Below, piece by piece: positions 30,779 to 39,610 of a stretch of 64,000 nucleotides of DNA (positions within the stretch are counted from its first letter, which is position 1; every line of letters begins with the position of its first letter). The notes beneath the pieces are model-generated. The model did not search any database and was not told the DNA's origin. It worked only from the letters and a program-made list of their open reading frames with translations. Made by a program: the position numbers and the translations under genes. The stretch is from a bacterium. GTDB taxonomy: Bacteria; Desulfobacterota; Deferrisomatia; Deferrisomatales; Deferrisomataceae. Location of the stretch: assembly GCA_027021615.1 (NCBI GenBank), contig JALUTY010000078.1:62001-126000 (forward strand), given 5' to 3'.

Positions 30779-31932
30779 GGCGCCCCCTCCCGGGCGAGCA
30801 CGGACTTGTCGTAGCCGAACAGCACGGCCTCCACCGGCGCCCGGCCGCCCAGCCGCTCCCAGGCCCTGCGGGCCACCCGTTGGGTCAGGACCCGGAACAC
30901 CCCCCGGTCGCCCTCGGCCGTCAGGCGCTCGAACACCTCCCGGGCCGTGTTGGCCGACCGGGCCGCCTCGGCCCGGTCGGGGGGGAACCCCGCCTCGGCC
31001 AGGAGCCGGGCGATCAGGGCCTTGTCGAGGCGCGAGTCCTTCACGTGGGTGGCAAACTCCCCGGCCGCCACCTTGCAGAACTTGGCGAACTGTCCGGCCA
31101 GCACCACGGCCAGGCCCCGTCGGGCGGCCGCGTCCAGGCCGTAGCCTACGTGATCCCCCATGAGCACGAAGGCCTCCTCGGGCAGGTCGGCTAACAGGGC
31201 CTGGGCCGCCTTCTCGCTGGAGCGGCCGTGGGCCAGCACCACCCGGTCGAGCCCAACGGCCCGGGCCACGTCGAGCGCCGCGTCGATGGTGGCTCGCCAG
31301 GCGTCGTGACTCATGGGCACCACGATCCCGGTGGTGCCCAGGATGGATAGCCCGCCTAGGATCCCCAGCCGGGCGTTCAGGGTCCTGCGGGCCACCTCCT
31401 CGCCCCGGGGAACCCGGATCACCACCGAGAGCCCCACCGGTTCCGCCACCCCTGCCTCGGCCAGGCCGGCGCGCACGGCCGCCTCGATCATTCGCCGGGG
31501 CACCGGGTTGATGGCGGCCTGCCCCACCGGCACGGCAAGGCCGGGCTTGGTGACCCGGCCCACCCCTTCGCCGCCGTCGATCCGAACCACCGTCCCTGGC
31601 GCTCCGGCCCCCAGGGAGCAGGCCGGGTCGGTGTGGTCGTGGCGGCGTACCCCCGGGGGAAGCGGATCGAGGGAGACCGCGGCTCGGATCTCCAGGCCGT
31701 GGGTCACGTCGGGGTCGTCGCCCGCGTCTTTCACCACCCCACAGGCCGCCCATCCCTCGCCGGCCTCGGGGTTCACCAGGGAGAACCGGACCGGTCGGGC
31801 CTCGGACCGATCCCAGGGCAGGGGGAGCTCCACGGCGTCCACGGCGCGTCCGAATAGCCGGAGCGCCGCGCCCTTGGCCGCGGCCGCGGCGCACGCCCCC
31901 GTGGTGAACCCGGACCGGAGCCTGCGGCTCAC
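30775..31932 (-). CDS. cbiD: Cobalt-precorrin-5B (C1) methyltransferase
   Basis: Methylates C-1 in the anaerobic pathway only. 385 residues beginning RRLRSGFTTGACAAAAAKGAALRLFG, the hallmark CbiD N-terminus. Other conserved parts are GEGVGRVTKPGLAVPVGQAAINPVPRRMI, LGILGGLSILGTTGIVVPMS and MGDHVGYGLDAA. The GTG start at 31932 overlaps the cbiXC stop by 4 bases and the stop overlaps the cbiET start by 4 bases, so translation of the operon is coupled. The presence of CbiD argues against the aerobic CobF route. Confidence 0.95.
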   Translation of the reverse strand: MSRRLRSGFTTGACAAAAAKGAALRLFGRAVDAVELPLPWDRSEARPVRFSLVNPEAGEGWAACGVVKDAGDDPDVTHGLEIRAAVSLDPLPPGVRRHDHTDPACSLGAGAPGTVVRIDGGEGVGRVTKPGLAVPVGQAAINPVPRRMIEAAVRAGLAEAGVAEPVGLSVVIRVPRGEEVARRTLNARLGILGGLSILGTTGIVVPMSHDAWRATIDAALDVARAVGLDRVVLAHGRSSEKAAQALLADLPEEAFVLMGDHVGYGLDAAARRGLAVVLAGQFAKFCKVAAGEFATHVKDSRLDKALIARLLAEAGFPPDRAEAARSANTAREVFERLTAEGDRGVFRVLTQRVARRAWERLGGRAPVEAVLFGYDKSVLAREGAP

Positions 31933-32969
31933 GCCGGAGCCCCCTCCAGGGCGGTCTTCATCAGGGCGTTCACGCAGGCCGCGGCCACGTTGCTGCCGCC
32001 CTTGTTCCCTCGCACCGCGATCCACGCCAGGTCGGACCGGGCCATCAGTGCCTCCTTGGACTCGGCCGCGCCCACGAACCCCACCACCACCCCGATCACC
32101 AGCCGGGGCCGAGCCCGGCCCTCGTCCACCAACTCCAGGAGCCGAAACAGGGCCGTGGGCGCGTTGCCGAACGCGAACACCGCGTCCGGGAAAGCCGCCG
32201 CAGCCCTTTCGGTAGCCACGATGGAACGGGTCAGCCCCCGGTCCCGGGCCTCGTCGGGCACCCCCGGGGCGTTCAAGAAGCAGTGGACCTCGGAGCCCAT
32301 CTTCGCCGCCCGGGCCTTGCTCACCCCGGCCCGGGCCATCTCCACGTCGGTCACCACCGGGGCCCCTGCCCGGAAGGCCTCGACCCCGGCCTCGACCGCA
32401 CCGGGAGACCAGGCCAGGAGGTCGGCGAACGAGGGATCCCCGGTGGCGTGGATCACCCGCTGCACCAAGGCCTTCTCGGCCGGGGTGAACCGGGTGAGGT
32501 CGGCCAACGACTCGATGATCTCGAAGCTTCGGGTCTCGATCTCGTGGGGGGCGACGTCGTAACCCCATCGTTGCATGGGCGGCTCTCCAGGGGGAACGGA
32601 ATCGGCCAGGGCGCTTCGGGCCAGTTCGGCCGCCGCCGCCCAGACCCCGGGCTGGACGCCGAGCGGCGGCGTGATCACGACCTCCAGGCCGGGGTGGCGC
32701 GCCGCGGCCCGCCGGACCCGGGCGGGCAGGTCCCGGGACACGTGGTTCCCGGGGGCCAGGAACAGCGGGACCACCGCCACCCGGTGGGCACCGGCCCCGG
32801 CCAGCCGGCCCAGCGCCTCGTCCAGGCCCGGTTGGGCCAGCTGCAGGAACGCCGCCTCCACCGTCCAACCCGGCAGGCGGGCCCTCGTCTCGGCCACCCG
32901 CTCGAGCACGAACCGGTTGGCATCGGCGCTGCGGCTTCCGTGGGCGAGGAACAATACGGCATGGGGCAA
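31929..32969 (-). CDS. cbiXC: Sirohydrochlorin cobaltochelatase - cobalt-precorrin-8 methylmutase fusion
   Basis: A 346-residue fusion. Residues 1-125 are a short CbiX-type chelatase that inserts cobalt into sirohydrochlorin: His-10 in LFLAHGSRSADAN and His-76 in PLFLAPGNHVSRDLPARV are the metal-handling pair. Residues 138-346 are precorrin-8X methylmutase, which moves the C-11 methyl to C-12: YDVAPHEIETRSFEIIE, catalytic His-174 in RVIHATGDPSFADLL, VTDVEMARAGVSKARA and VVGFVGAAESKEALM. The fusion joins an early and a late pathway step. It leads the operon from a TTG start at 32969 with GGAAGG 7 bases upstream. Confidence 0.92.
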   Translation of the reverse strand: MPHAVLFLAHGSRSADANRFVLERVAETRARLPGWTVEAAFLQLAQPGLDEALGRLAGAGAHRVAVVPLFLAPGNHVSRDLPARVRRAAARHPGLEVVITPPLGVQPGVWAAAAELARSALADSVPPGEPPMQRWGYDVAPHEIETRSFEIIESLADLTRFTPAEKALVQRVIHATGDPSFADLLAWSPGAVEAGVEAFRAGAPVVTDVEMARAGVSKARAAKMGSEVHCFLNAPGVPDEARDRGLTRSIVATERAAAAFPDAVFAFGNAPTALFRLLELVDEGRARPRLVIGVVVGFVGAAESKEALMARSDLAWIAVRGNKGGSNVAAACVNALMKTALEGAPA

Positions 32970-33269
32970 GGCGACCTTCCGGGCATCAGGGGGACGATCC
33001 GGCGCCGATGCTCACACACCCGGCCGCGGCGGTCAAGCGAACCAAAAAGGGAACGAGAGTGCCGTTTAGTGGAACTGTTTTTCTCTTGTTTGTGCGGTAC
33101 CCCCCACCTCTCCGGTGGGGAGAGAAGACCCGGAGCCGTTCTTGCATCTTTTGTTCGTCCCTTTCTCATTCCACCGCCTTACGGTCCGGTCGGGCGGAGG
33201 CCGGATGCTGCCGGTGGGGCTTCTTTTCCCCGATCCGCACCGGGACCCGCCCTTCCCGGCCTCCATCCT
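32970..33269. other. Divergent promoter region between the cob operon and the BTAD regulator
   Basis: No gene. Contains a hairpin CCCCACC-N5-GGTGGGG (33102-33120) and a relatively AT-rich stretch (33080-33180) suited to promoters. No B12-box-like GCCACTG is visible on the minus strand, so a classical cobalamin riboswitch is not supported. Confidence 0.5.
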
Positions 33270-35336
33270 ATGTCGCTGTCCGCCGAGGCCCAGCTCCAGC
33301 AGCTCGCGAGAAAGGGGGACCGGCGCGGCTACGCCGCGAAGCTTGCCACCGTGGGTCCCCAGTGGTGGTTCCGGATGGACCTGCGGCGGATCGCCCACTA
33401 CCTGGAGCCCCATCTAGGTTGGGGGGGGCCGGGGCTCTCGCCCCGGCTGCATCTTTTGGCCGGAGCGGTCTCTCCGCCCCCGTTCGAGCGGGGCTTGGAG
33501 CGGGCCCTTCGCCCGGTGGCGGCCGCGTACCGGTTGCTCCACACCACCCGGGACTGGGACGGAGCCGCCATGGCCGCGGGGCTGGCGTTGGCCGGGGTCT
33601 GGGACTTCGGCACCGACTTCGACGCGGCACCCCCTTGGATGTCCCGCGTCGAGGATCTGCTGAGCCGGGGGCTCTGCCCCGAGGCCCGTGCCCACCTGCT
33701 TGCCTTTCTGGGGCTTTTCCGGCTGTTCGGCGACGGGGACCCACCCCGTGCCCTGGAGACCCTTCGGGCTCAGTCGCTGGCTGCCCACCAGGCAGCCTGC
33801 CCGGAGATGGTTCTGTACGGCACGGCTCTTCGGGCCCTCACCCTTCTCCTGACCGGTCGGCCCACGGAGGCGCAGGTGGTCATGGACGACGCTGCGGTCC
33901 ACGCGGCGGGCGCGTCCCCCGGATCCCACGCCAGGGCGTACTTCCCCATGGTCCAAGGTATCCTGCAGTGCGGTACGGGCCGGCCCGCAGAGGCTCTCGT
34001 CACCCTGGGCCGGGCCGCATCCGTGCTCCCCCCGGCGGAGCAGCCGCTGTCCATGCGACTCCAGATGGCGAGCTACCAGCTCATGGCAGAGACACTCGTA
34101 CGGGGCGGCCTCCCCGAGCCCACTTTGGAGACCCACGTGCGGGAGCTCAGCCTGGCCCTCCACAACCGGTTTCACGGAGCGTTCCTCCACTTCAGCCTCG
34201 GCACGGCCTACCTCCGCTCGGGTCGGCCGTACCGGGCCCTGATCCACGCGGATCGGGGGCTGGAGTTCGCCCGAGCGTGCCACAGCCGGGTCCCTCAGCT
34301 CATGAACGCCGTGCTTCGGGGCCAAGCCCTGGCCGAGCTCAGGGAGACGGCCGAGGCCGAGACCTACCTCCAAGAGACGCGGCAGCGGTCGCGCGAATGG
34401 GGGTTCGGGTTCTTCGCGAGGGCCGCCGAGGTGGAGCTCGCGGCCATCAGCCTGGGTCGCGGGAACAGCGAAGCCGCGCGAAGGCTGCTGCCCGAAAGCG
34501 GGCGGGAGGAGGTCCTCTGGACCCCCTTTCGGGACGAGGTCTTCCAGCAGACAATGCGCCGGAAGCTGCGACCTTCCCGGGCCCACACCTGGACCGCCGG
34601 GGAGAGCGAGGCCACGGTGGAGATCCGGACCCTGGGACGGTTCGAGATGAGGTTCGAAGGTCGTCCGATATTTGATCGGCGATGGGGCTCCAGCCGGACG
34701 CTCGCCTTGCTCAAGCTCATCGTGGCCTTGGGGGGACACAAGGTGCCCACCGCCGAGCTCATTCTCGATCTTTGGCCCGACTCCGAGGGGGACCGGGGGT
34801 ATGCCAACTTCAAGACCGCCCTGGCCCGGCTGCGCCGGGTGGTGGATGCGGAGGGCCGAGTCCGTTGGATCCATCTCCGGTGGGGCCGGGTCTCCCTGGC
34901 CCAGGGCACCGTGGCCGTGGACGCGCTGGCCTTTGAGCATGTCGCCCGGGACGCGCATCGCTCCGGGGCACCGGCCGAGCTACTCCGGGCCGCCGAGCTG
35001 TACCAAGGGGACTTTCTGCCCCAGGACGATGGATGGGGAGCGTTCGTCCGGCGGAGAAACGATCTCAGGAACCTGTACGTTCGAACCGTGGATGCCCTGG
35101 GTCGGGCCTGCCTGGCGGGCGCTGACATCCCTGACCCGTTAGATCTGCTGGCCCGTGCCTGCGCCCTCGTTCCCGGGGCCGAGCGCCTGTACGCCCGACG
35201 CATGGAGCTGTTCCTCTCCCAGGGGTACCCTGCAGAGGCCCTCCGAGTGTTCGCCGAGGCCGAGGCATGTCTGCGCGAAATTCTGGACACGGAGCCCGGT
35301 CCCGAGCTGACCGCCCTGCGAGCGCGCGCCCGCTGA
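33270..35336 (+). CDS. TPR/BTAD transcriptional regulator (SARP-like, no ATPase domain)
   Basis: A 688-residue protein. Residues 1 to about 430 are helical TPR-like repeats (for example SHARAYFPMVQGILQCGTGRPAEALVTLGRAASVL, AFLHFSLGTAYLRSGRPYRALIHADRGLEFA). An OmpR/SARP-type winged helix covers about 450-545: VEIRTLGRFEMRFEGRPIFDRRWGSSRTLALLKLIVALGGHKVPTAELILDLWPD, then NFKTALARLRRVVD. A bacterial transcriptional activation domain covers about 555-688 (LLRAAELYQGDFLPQDDGWGAFVRRRNDLRNLYVRTVDALGRACL). Unlike MalT- or AfsR-type regulators it has no P-loop ATPase. The ATG at 33270 lacks a strong ribosome-binding site. It precedes the surface-protein cluster on the same strand and may control it (inference). 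Confidence 0.88.
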   Translation: MSLSAEAQLQQLARKGDRRGYAAKLATVGPQWWFRMDLRRIAHYLEPHLGWGGPGLSPRLHLLAGAVSPPPFERGLERALRPVAAAYRLLHTTRDWDGAAMAAGLALAGVWDFGTDFDAAPPWMSRVEDLLSRGLCPEARAHLLAFLGLFRLFGDGDPPRALETLRAQSLAAHQAACPEMVLYGTALRALTLLLTGRPTEAQVVMDDAAVHAAGASPGSHARAYFPMVQGILQCGTGRPAEALVTLGRAASVLPPAEQPLSMRLQMASYQLMAETLVRGGLPEPTLETHVRELSLALHNRFHGAFLHFSLGTAYLRSGRPYRALIHADRGLEFARACHSRVPQLMNAVLRGQALAELRETAEAETYLQETRQRSREWGFGFFARAAEVELAAISLGRGNSEAARRLLPESGREEVLWTPFRDEVFQQTMRRKLRPSRAHTWTAGESEATVEIRTLGRFEMRFEGRPIFDRRWGSSRTLALLKLIVALGGHKVPTAELILDLWPDSEGDRGYANFKTALARLRRVVDAEGRVRWIHLRWGRVSLAQGTVAVDALAFEHVARDAHRSGAPAELLRAAELYQGDFLPQDDGWGAFVRRRNDLRNLYVRTVDALGRACLAGADIPDPLDLLARACALVPGAERLYARRMELFLSQGYPAEALRVFAEAEACLREILDTEPGPELTALRARAR

Positions 35337-35599
35337 CCCTCCCTCAAAGTCCCTCGAAAAAACGATACACGTTCCCAAACCTGTTACCTTCTGGAGACCC
35401 CGCCCCCCGTACTTTATGGAGACCGAGACCCGTGGCGAGGCGGCCCAACCGCTTTTTGCGGGGCGGATGCCCGGCCGAGGAGCCCCACCCTCCGAACGCG
35501 GGAACGGTCACCGGGAGGGGGCCGAAAGGGGGGTGCAATCCAGCGCGCGGTTCGATGGCGGTGCAAAGGGGGCTCGGGAGCCGCCAGGGCGCTTAGCGG

Positions 35600-35815
35600 G
35601 CCGGAGACCCGGGACCGGAGACCGATGACTGGCGACCGAAGACCAAAGTCACTAAGGCCTTTACACGTATCGCCAGGGTACGGGGTGGGTGCCCGGTTCC
35701 GGCCGGGCGCGAGCGCCGTATCCGATCGTTTCGCCCTCGCATGCCGTTGCCCGCGCCGTCGGTTCGGGCCCGGACTGCGGAGGGCCACGAGGTTCAACAG
35801 GATTGCAAACGTTTG
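35600..35815 (+). repeat. Period-7 array plus intergenic repeat (CATGCCGTTG class, copy 3)
   Basis: 35605-35645: GACCGGA-GACCGAT-GACTGGC-GACCGAA-GACCAAA. From 35653, ACTAAGGCCT and then TACGGGGTGGGTGCCCGGTT, CATGCCGTTG and CGTCGGT match 13985-14250 and 22150-22425. The 35337-35600 part of this 490-base gap is GC-rich with further short palindromes but no gene. Confidence 0.75.
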
Positions 35816-35827
35816 GGGGGCGCGGCC

Positions 35828-36631
35828 GTGACCGTGGACGGGGACGGCGTGGCCGATCCGCGCGAGGTGGTGCTGCGCTCGGCAGGCTTCGCGTTTCGCC
35901 CCCCCGCCGGCTGGACGGCTCGGGCAACCCCTGGGGGGGTGCTCTTGGGCCATGCCACGATCCCCGGCGTGATTCTCGTGTCGGGCCACGGTGCCGGCAC
36001 CGTGGAAGAGATGCGCCGAGTCTTCACCGCGGGGATTGCCGAAAGAGGCCTGCGGCTCGCGCCGGCAGGCGCTCCGGAACAGCTGGCCCAAGACGCATTG
36101 GGCGGCCCCGTGGAAGGGACGGCCGATCGCTCCTCCCTCCTGGGGTGGGCCGCCATGGCCTTGGCCCCCGAAGGCGGCGGTGCCACCGTGCTAGCCCTGA
36201 CCTCCCCCGAGGGCTACGGGCCCGCGTACCGGGCGGTGGTAATGCGGGTCGTGGAAAGCCTGCGGTTCCTCCCACCGGACCAGGATCTTGCGGCCCATTT
36301 CGTGGGGGTGTGGTGGCACTTCGAGCAACACGGCGTCTCGAGCCAGCGCTCCGCCAGCGAAAGCACCGTGGCCATGCGGGCGGACGGGACGTTTACCACG
36401 GGTCGGGAGCCTGGGGGCTCCGACGAGGACGGCAGCTCCCTCGGGAGGAGCACCTCCTCCGGGCGTTGGAGCGTCCGGGGCACCCTCGAACAGGGGGAAC
36501 TCGTGCTCCGGTACCCGGACGGGACCCGAACCGTGGTGCCCTACGTCGTCCACCGGGAGGGAGGAACGGCTTACGAGGGCCGGGAGTACTACTTCGACGG
36601 GGTGCTCTATGCCAAGGATGCCAAGCCGTGA
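35828..36631 (+). CDS. Unknown protein with a C-terminal GVWW beta domain
   Basis: A 267-residue protein of unknown function. Residues 1 to about 150 form an alpha/beta domain (VVLRSAGFAFRPPAGWTARATPGGVLLGHATIPGVILVSGHG, GWAAMALAPEGGGATVLALTSPEGYGPAYRAVVMRVVESLRF). Residues 160-267 are a beta-rich domain (AHFVGVWWHFEQH, MRADGTFTTG, SGRWSVRGTLEQGELVLRYPDGTRTVVPYVVH, YYFDGVLYAKD) that resembles the C-terminal half of the lipoprotein at 62950. The GTG at 35828 is preferred: the upstream in-frame ATG at 35741 lies in the repeat. No signal peptide is evident from this start, so location is unclear. First gene of the surface cluster. Confidence 0.7.
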   Translation: MTVDGDGVADPREVVLRSAGFAFRPPAGWTARATPGGVLLGHATIPGVILVSGHGAGTVEEMRRVFTAGIAERGLRLAPAGAPEQLAQDALGGPVEGTADRSSLLGWAAMALAPEGGGATVLALTSPEGYGPAYRAVVMRVVESLRFLPPDQDLAAHFVGVWWHFEQHGVSSQRSASESTVAMRADGTFTTGREPGGSDEDGSSLGRSTSSGRWSVRGTLEQGELVLRYPDGTRTVVPYVVHREGGTAYEGREYYFDGVLYAKDAKP

Positions 36632-36649
36632 TCCCCCCGTGGGGGCCGG

Positions 36650-36690
36650 AGAACAGAAACTAGAGACCAGAAACTAGAAGTTTTGGGCAT
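36650..36690. repeat. Period-7 array (AGAAACT class), followed by octamers
   Basis: AGAACAG-AAACTAG-AGACCAG-AAACTAG-AAGTTTT, a 7-mer class unrelated in sequence to the others. A period-8 trace (AAGCCTCCCAGCGTCCTAGC, 36801-36820) follows before the next gene. Confidence 0.75.
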
Positions 36691-36859
36691 CTGCGGGTTA
36701 AGCGGGCGGGCGCTAACCAGGCCCCCTGCCCCCCGGACCATGGGGTGGAGGCGAAGAGGCATGGTACTGCCTGGAACGTGTGGGAAATCTGAAGGTTTTC
36801 AAGCCTCCCAGCGTCCTAGCGGAAGTTACTGGGAAGGCGAGGTCGGCAAGGAGTCTGCC

Positions 36860-39040
36860 ATGGTGAGGGCGGTGGGGGTGCTCGTGTCTGTGTGGTGTAT
36901 GCTGGCCGCCCCGGCCGGCGACGCAGCGGCCGCGCTGCCTCCGGCCGGACCGCACCCGGCCGGGCAGCCGATCGGGTGGACGGCCGAGCCGGTGGCGCGG
37001 GTCGTCTCGGCCACCGTCTACTACCGGGCCGTGGGAGCCCGGCGGTACCTGTCGGTGCCGGCGGCGGTGGAGCAGGGACGGGTCCGCGTGGATCTGCCGG
37101 CGAGCGCCGCCGTTCCCCCGGGAACGGAGTACTACCTGGAGGTACGCACCGCCGACGGCCGGGTGGTCACGGACCCCCCTTCCCACCCCCGCTACAACCC
37201 GTACCGCCTCGAAGTGGCTGCCAGCCCTGCTCCGGTGCTGGCCCCGGCCGGAAGCGGTCCGATCGCCGGCGGCCAGCCCCTGGTGTTCCGATCGGGGCCG
37301 GGCGGGGGTGGCACCCGGTACTTTCTCGACGGTGCCGAGGTGACCGGTGCGGTGGAGGTCCGAGGCGACACCGTGCGTTACTCCCCCCCCGCGGACCTGG
37401 AGCCGGGGACCCACGTGTTCGCTGCCGAGGACAGGGCAGGCCGGCGGGTGGAGGTGCCGGTCCGGGTGACCGGGACCCCGGCAGGGGGCCCCGGGGGGGT
37501 CCTGGGGCTCAACGGAAGCCTGTCGTTCAACTACGGCTACAACGCCCGCAGCCGGGGCGGAGCCTCCGGCGACCGCCTGTCGGGCAACCTCAATGTGGAG
37601 GCCTACGCGGAGAAGGGGGAGTTTCGGGTTCGGTTCTCGGGGGTGAACCTCCAGTACGACAAGGACGCCCCCGACCCGTTCACCCTCTCGTCGGGGTTCC
37701 GGCTCGAGGCCGCCTACGGCGAGCAGCGGCTCGAGCTCGGGGACGTCACGGTGGACGAGACCCCTCTGACCGTGGCCGGGCTGTCCCGCCGGGGAGCCCA
37801 ACTCCACCTGAAGGTGGGCCGGGCCGAGGTCCGCGCGTTCGACGTGCGCACCGACACCGTGGACGGGTGGGAGTCGGGGCTGTTCTCGTCCGGACGGGAG
37901 AGCCAGACCTACGGCGTCTCGGTGGCCGGCCCGCTGCTTGCCGACGGCCATCTGGACGTCCACCTCACGGCGCTGTCGGGCCGCAACGAGAACCCCTCGG
38001 GCGCGTACGACCAGAGCAACGGAGGGCCGCAGGAGGGGGACACCGTGGGTGTGCGGGTGGAGAGCGCCTGGGGCCCGGTACGCCTCGACGGCCAGTACGC
38101 GTACAGCCGGTTCGATGACGACACCTCAGCAGGGGAGGGCAAGAAGGGCGACGCGGCCTGGGAGATTCGGCTCACCAGCGACCTGGGGTTCGGCACCCTT
38201 GACCTGGGCTACCTGCGTTACGGCACCGACTACGCCACCATCGCCGACCCGAGCTTCACCGGAGACCGGCAGGGGGCCGACGGCGGATTCTCCACCCGGA
38301 TCGGACCGGCGTCGTGGGCGGTCTCGGGCTCGTTCACCGAAGACAACGTGGGCCGCGACGCCTCGAAGCCCATCGTGCGCAGCGTGTCAGGCAACACCAG
38401 CCTGGGCTGGCGGGGCATCCGCGGGGTGTCGATGAACCTCGGGTACGGCATCGCTCGTCAGGACAGCCGAGACGAGCCTCCCGGGACCACGGGGGTGGAC
38501 AACCTCAACCAGCAGGTGTCCCTGAACCTGGCCCACGCCTACGGGCCGTGGCGCGGCTCCGTGGGGGGCAGCCTCGGCTTTCTCGACGACCGCTCTGCCG
38601 CCGGCAACGACACCGACACCCGGTCAGCCACCTTGACCACCGGACTGTCGGGCTCCGCCGGCTCGGCCAACCTCAGCCTCTCGTTCAACCAATCGATCAC
38701 CGACGCCAGATCCGACCGGTCCCGCCTGGCCTCCCTCACCCTGGCCGTGCCCGTGTGGCCCGAGTGGGTCGACCTGTCGGGACAGGTGTCGTACCAGCTC
38801 GCAGACGCGAGCGACGGGTCGGTGGACACGGTGACCACGGGCGGCAGCGTGCGGCTGGCGTGGAACGTGGACCGGCTGCTGGCCGGGGCCGACTGGGTCG
38901 ACGTGCAGCTGGCGGTCACCGGCGAGTACAACCGGGTGGACGACCGGCTCGACGACGCCAACGACAGCAAGGAGTACCTGACCTTCCTCACCTTCAACTT
39001 CGGCGCCCCGTACCGCTTCGGCGCCGAGACGGAGTGGTGA
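36860..39040 (+). CDS. Large outer-membrane beta-barrel protein with N-terminal Ig-like domains
   Basis: A 726-residue exported protein. A signal peptide (residues 1-25, ending DAAAALPP) is followed by two Ig-like beta domains (about 30-205: SATVYYRAVGARRYLSVPAAVEQGRVRVDLPASAAVPPGTEYYLEVR and FLDGAEVTG...YSPPADLEPGTHVFAAEDRAGR). From about residue 212 amphipathic strands with Gly/aromatic ends run to the terminus (NGSLSFNYGYNARSRGG, SGNLNVEAYAEKGEFRVRFSGVNLQYD, LELGDVTVDETPLTVAGLSRRGAQLHLKVGRAEVRAFD), ending with Trp, consistent with a barrel of 20 or more strands. AAGGAG before the ATG at 36860. Two bases separate it from the lipoprotein gene. Possibly the outer-membrane anchor or exporter for the giant protein; this is inference. 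Confidence 0.82.
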   Translation: MVRAVGVLVSVWCMLAAPAGDAAAALPPAGPHPAGQPIGWTAEPVARVVSATVYYRAVGARRYLSVPAAVEQGRVRVDLPASAAVPPGTEYYLEVRTADGRVVTDPPSHPRYNPYRLEVAASPAPVLAPAGSGPIAGGQPLVFRSGPGGGGTRYFLDGAEVTGAVEVRGDTVRYSPPADLEPGTHVFAAEDRAGRRVEVPVRVTGTPAGGPGGVLGLNGSLSFNYGYNARSRGGASGDRLSGNLNVEAYAEKGEFRVRFSGVNLQYDKDAPDPFTLSSGFRLEAAYGEQRLELGDVTVDETPLTVAGLSRRGAQLHLKVGRAEVRAFDVRTDTVDGWESGLFSSGRESQTYGVSVAGPLLADGHLDVHLTALSGRNENPSGAYDQSNGGPQEGDTVGVRVESAWGPVRLDGQYAYSRFDDDTSAGEGKKGDAAWEIRLTSDLGFGTLDLGYLRYGTDYATIADPSFTGDRQGADGGFSTRIGPASWAVSGSFTEDNVGRDASKPIVRSVSGNTSLGWRGIRGVSMNLGYGIARQDSRDEPPGTTGVDNLNQQVSLNLAHAYGPWRGSVGGSLGFLDDRSAAGNDTDTRSATLTTGLSGSAGSANLSLSFNQSITDARSDRSRLASLTLAVPVWPEWVDLSGQVSYQLADASDGSVDTVTTGGSVRLAWNVDRLLAGADWVDVQLAVTGEYNRVDDRLDDANDSKEYLTFLTFNFGAPYRFGAETEW

Positions 39041-39042
39041 GC

Positions 39043-39486
39043 ATGTGGAGGAGAGCGGTCGGGTGGTGGGTGGTGCTCGCCCTCGCAGGGTGTGCCGGGG
39101 GCCCCCGGCCCGACTCCGCGGCTCCCGTCGCCCCGCGGTTACGGGTGACAGGGGGCGCCACCACCGGCCCCCTCACCCTGACCCGGGTGGAGATCACCCT
39201 CGACAACGGGTTTGGGTCGGCCACGGTGGAGCGCAACGGCCGGATCCGCGCCCGGGCGGTCATCAATCTCTCGGGCAACGGGGTGTTTCGGGCCACCTGG
39301 CTCGTGGACGGCCGGCCCTTGGAGCAGGTCCAGCACCTGGTCACCTACGGCACGACCCTTGTTCTGGAGACCGGTGGGGACACGCCCCTGCCCACCTTCG
39401 AGCCCGGCACCCACTGGGTGACCCTTCGTATCGACGAGCCGGCTGGGGACATCGAGGTGCCCGCAGTCCGGTATTTCGTGAAGTGA
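39043..39486 (+). CDS. Lipoprotein sharing the N-terminal domain of the giant protein
   Basis: A 147-residue lipoprotein: signal MWRRAVGWWVVLALAG-C17. One beta-sandwich domain follows and aligns with residues 30-157 of the protein encoded at 39611: both have NGxGS..V, GNG....WxVDGxP, TYGT, PLPTxEPGxHxVTL and a final VPxxRYFV. The ATG at 39043 is 2 bases after the barrel stop, so the two are co-translated. The paralogous domain suggests that lipoprotein and giant protein meet the same partner, perhaps the barrel's Ig-like domains (inference). Confidence 0.88.
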   Translation: MWRRAVGWWVVLALAGCAGGPRPDSAAPVAPRLRVTGGATTGPLTLTRVEITLDNGFGSATVERNGRIRARAVINLSGNGVFRATWLVDGRPLEQVQHLVTYGTTLVLETGGDTPLPTFEPGTHWVTLRIDEPAGDIEVPAVRYFVK

Positions 39487-39575
39487 CGGGGAACAGTGAT
39501 CCGTGATCGGTGATCGGTTCCGTGCACCTTGGACCTTGCACCTTGCACCTGCCTTTCGTGATCGGGGAGCCGGCG
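39487..39575. repeat. Two different period-7 arrays before the giant gene
   Basis: GTGATCC-GTGATCG-GTGATCG-GTTCCGT (about 39497-39525) is followed by ACCTTGG-ACCTTGC-ACCTTGC-ACCTGCC (about 39527-39555), and the first class returns once at 39559. Two unrelated 7-mer families adjoin, phased at the same period. Confidence 0.8.
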
Positions 39576-39610
39576 CCCGCGGCCCGGTGACCGCTTGTTG
39601 GGGAGCCCTC

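Noticed and set aside
32970-33269. Cobalamin riboswitch ahead of the cob operon
   Set aside because: No B12-box-like GCCACTG or adenosylcobalamin-type core could be found on the minus strand; only a small GGTGGGG hairpin is present.
35741-35827. ATG at 35741 as the start of the GVWW-domain protein
   Set aside because: It lies within the dispersed CATGCCGTTG repeat (the same ATG occurs in other copies), so the added 29 residues are repeat-derived; the GTG at 35828 is more likely.
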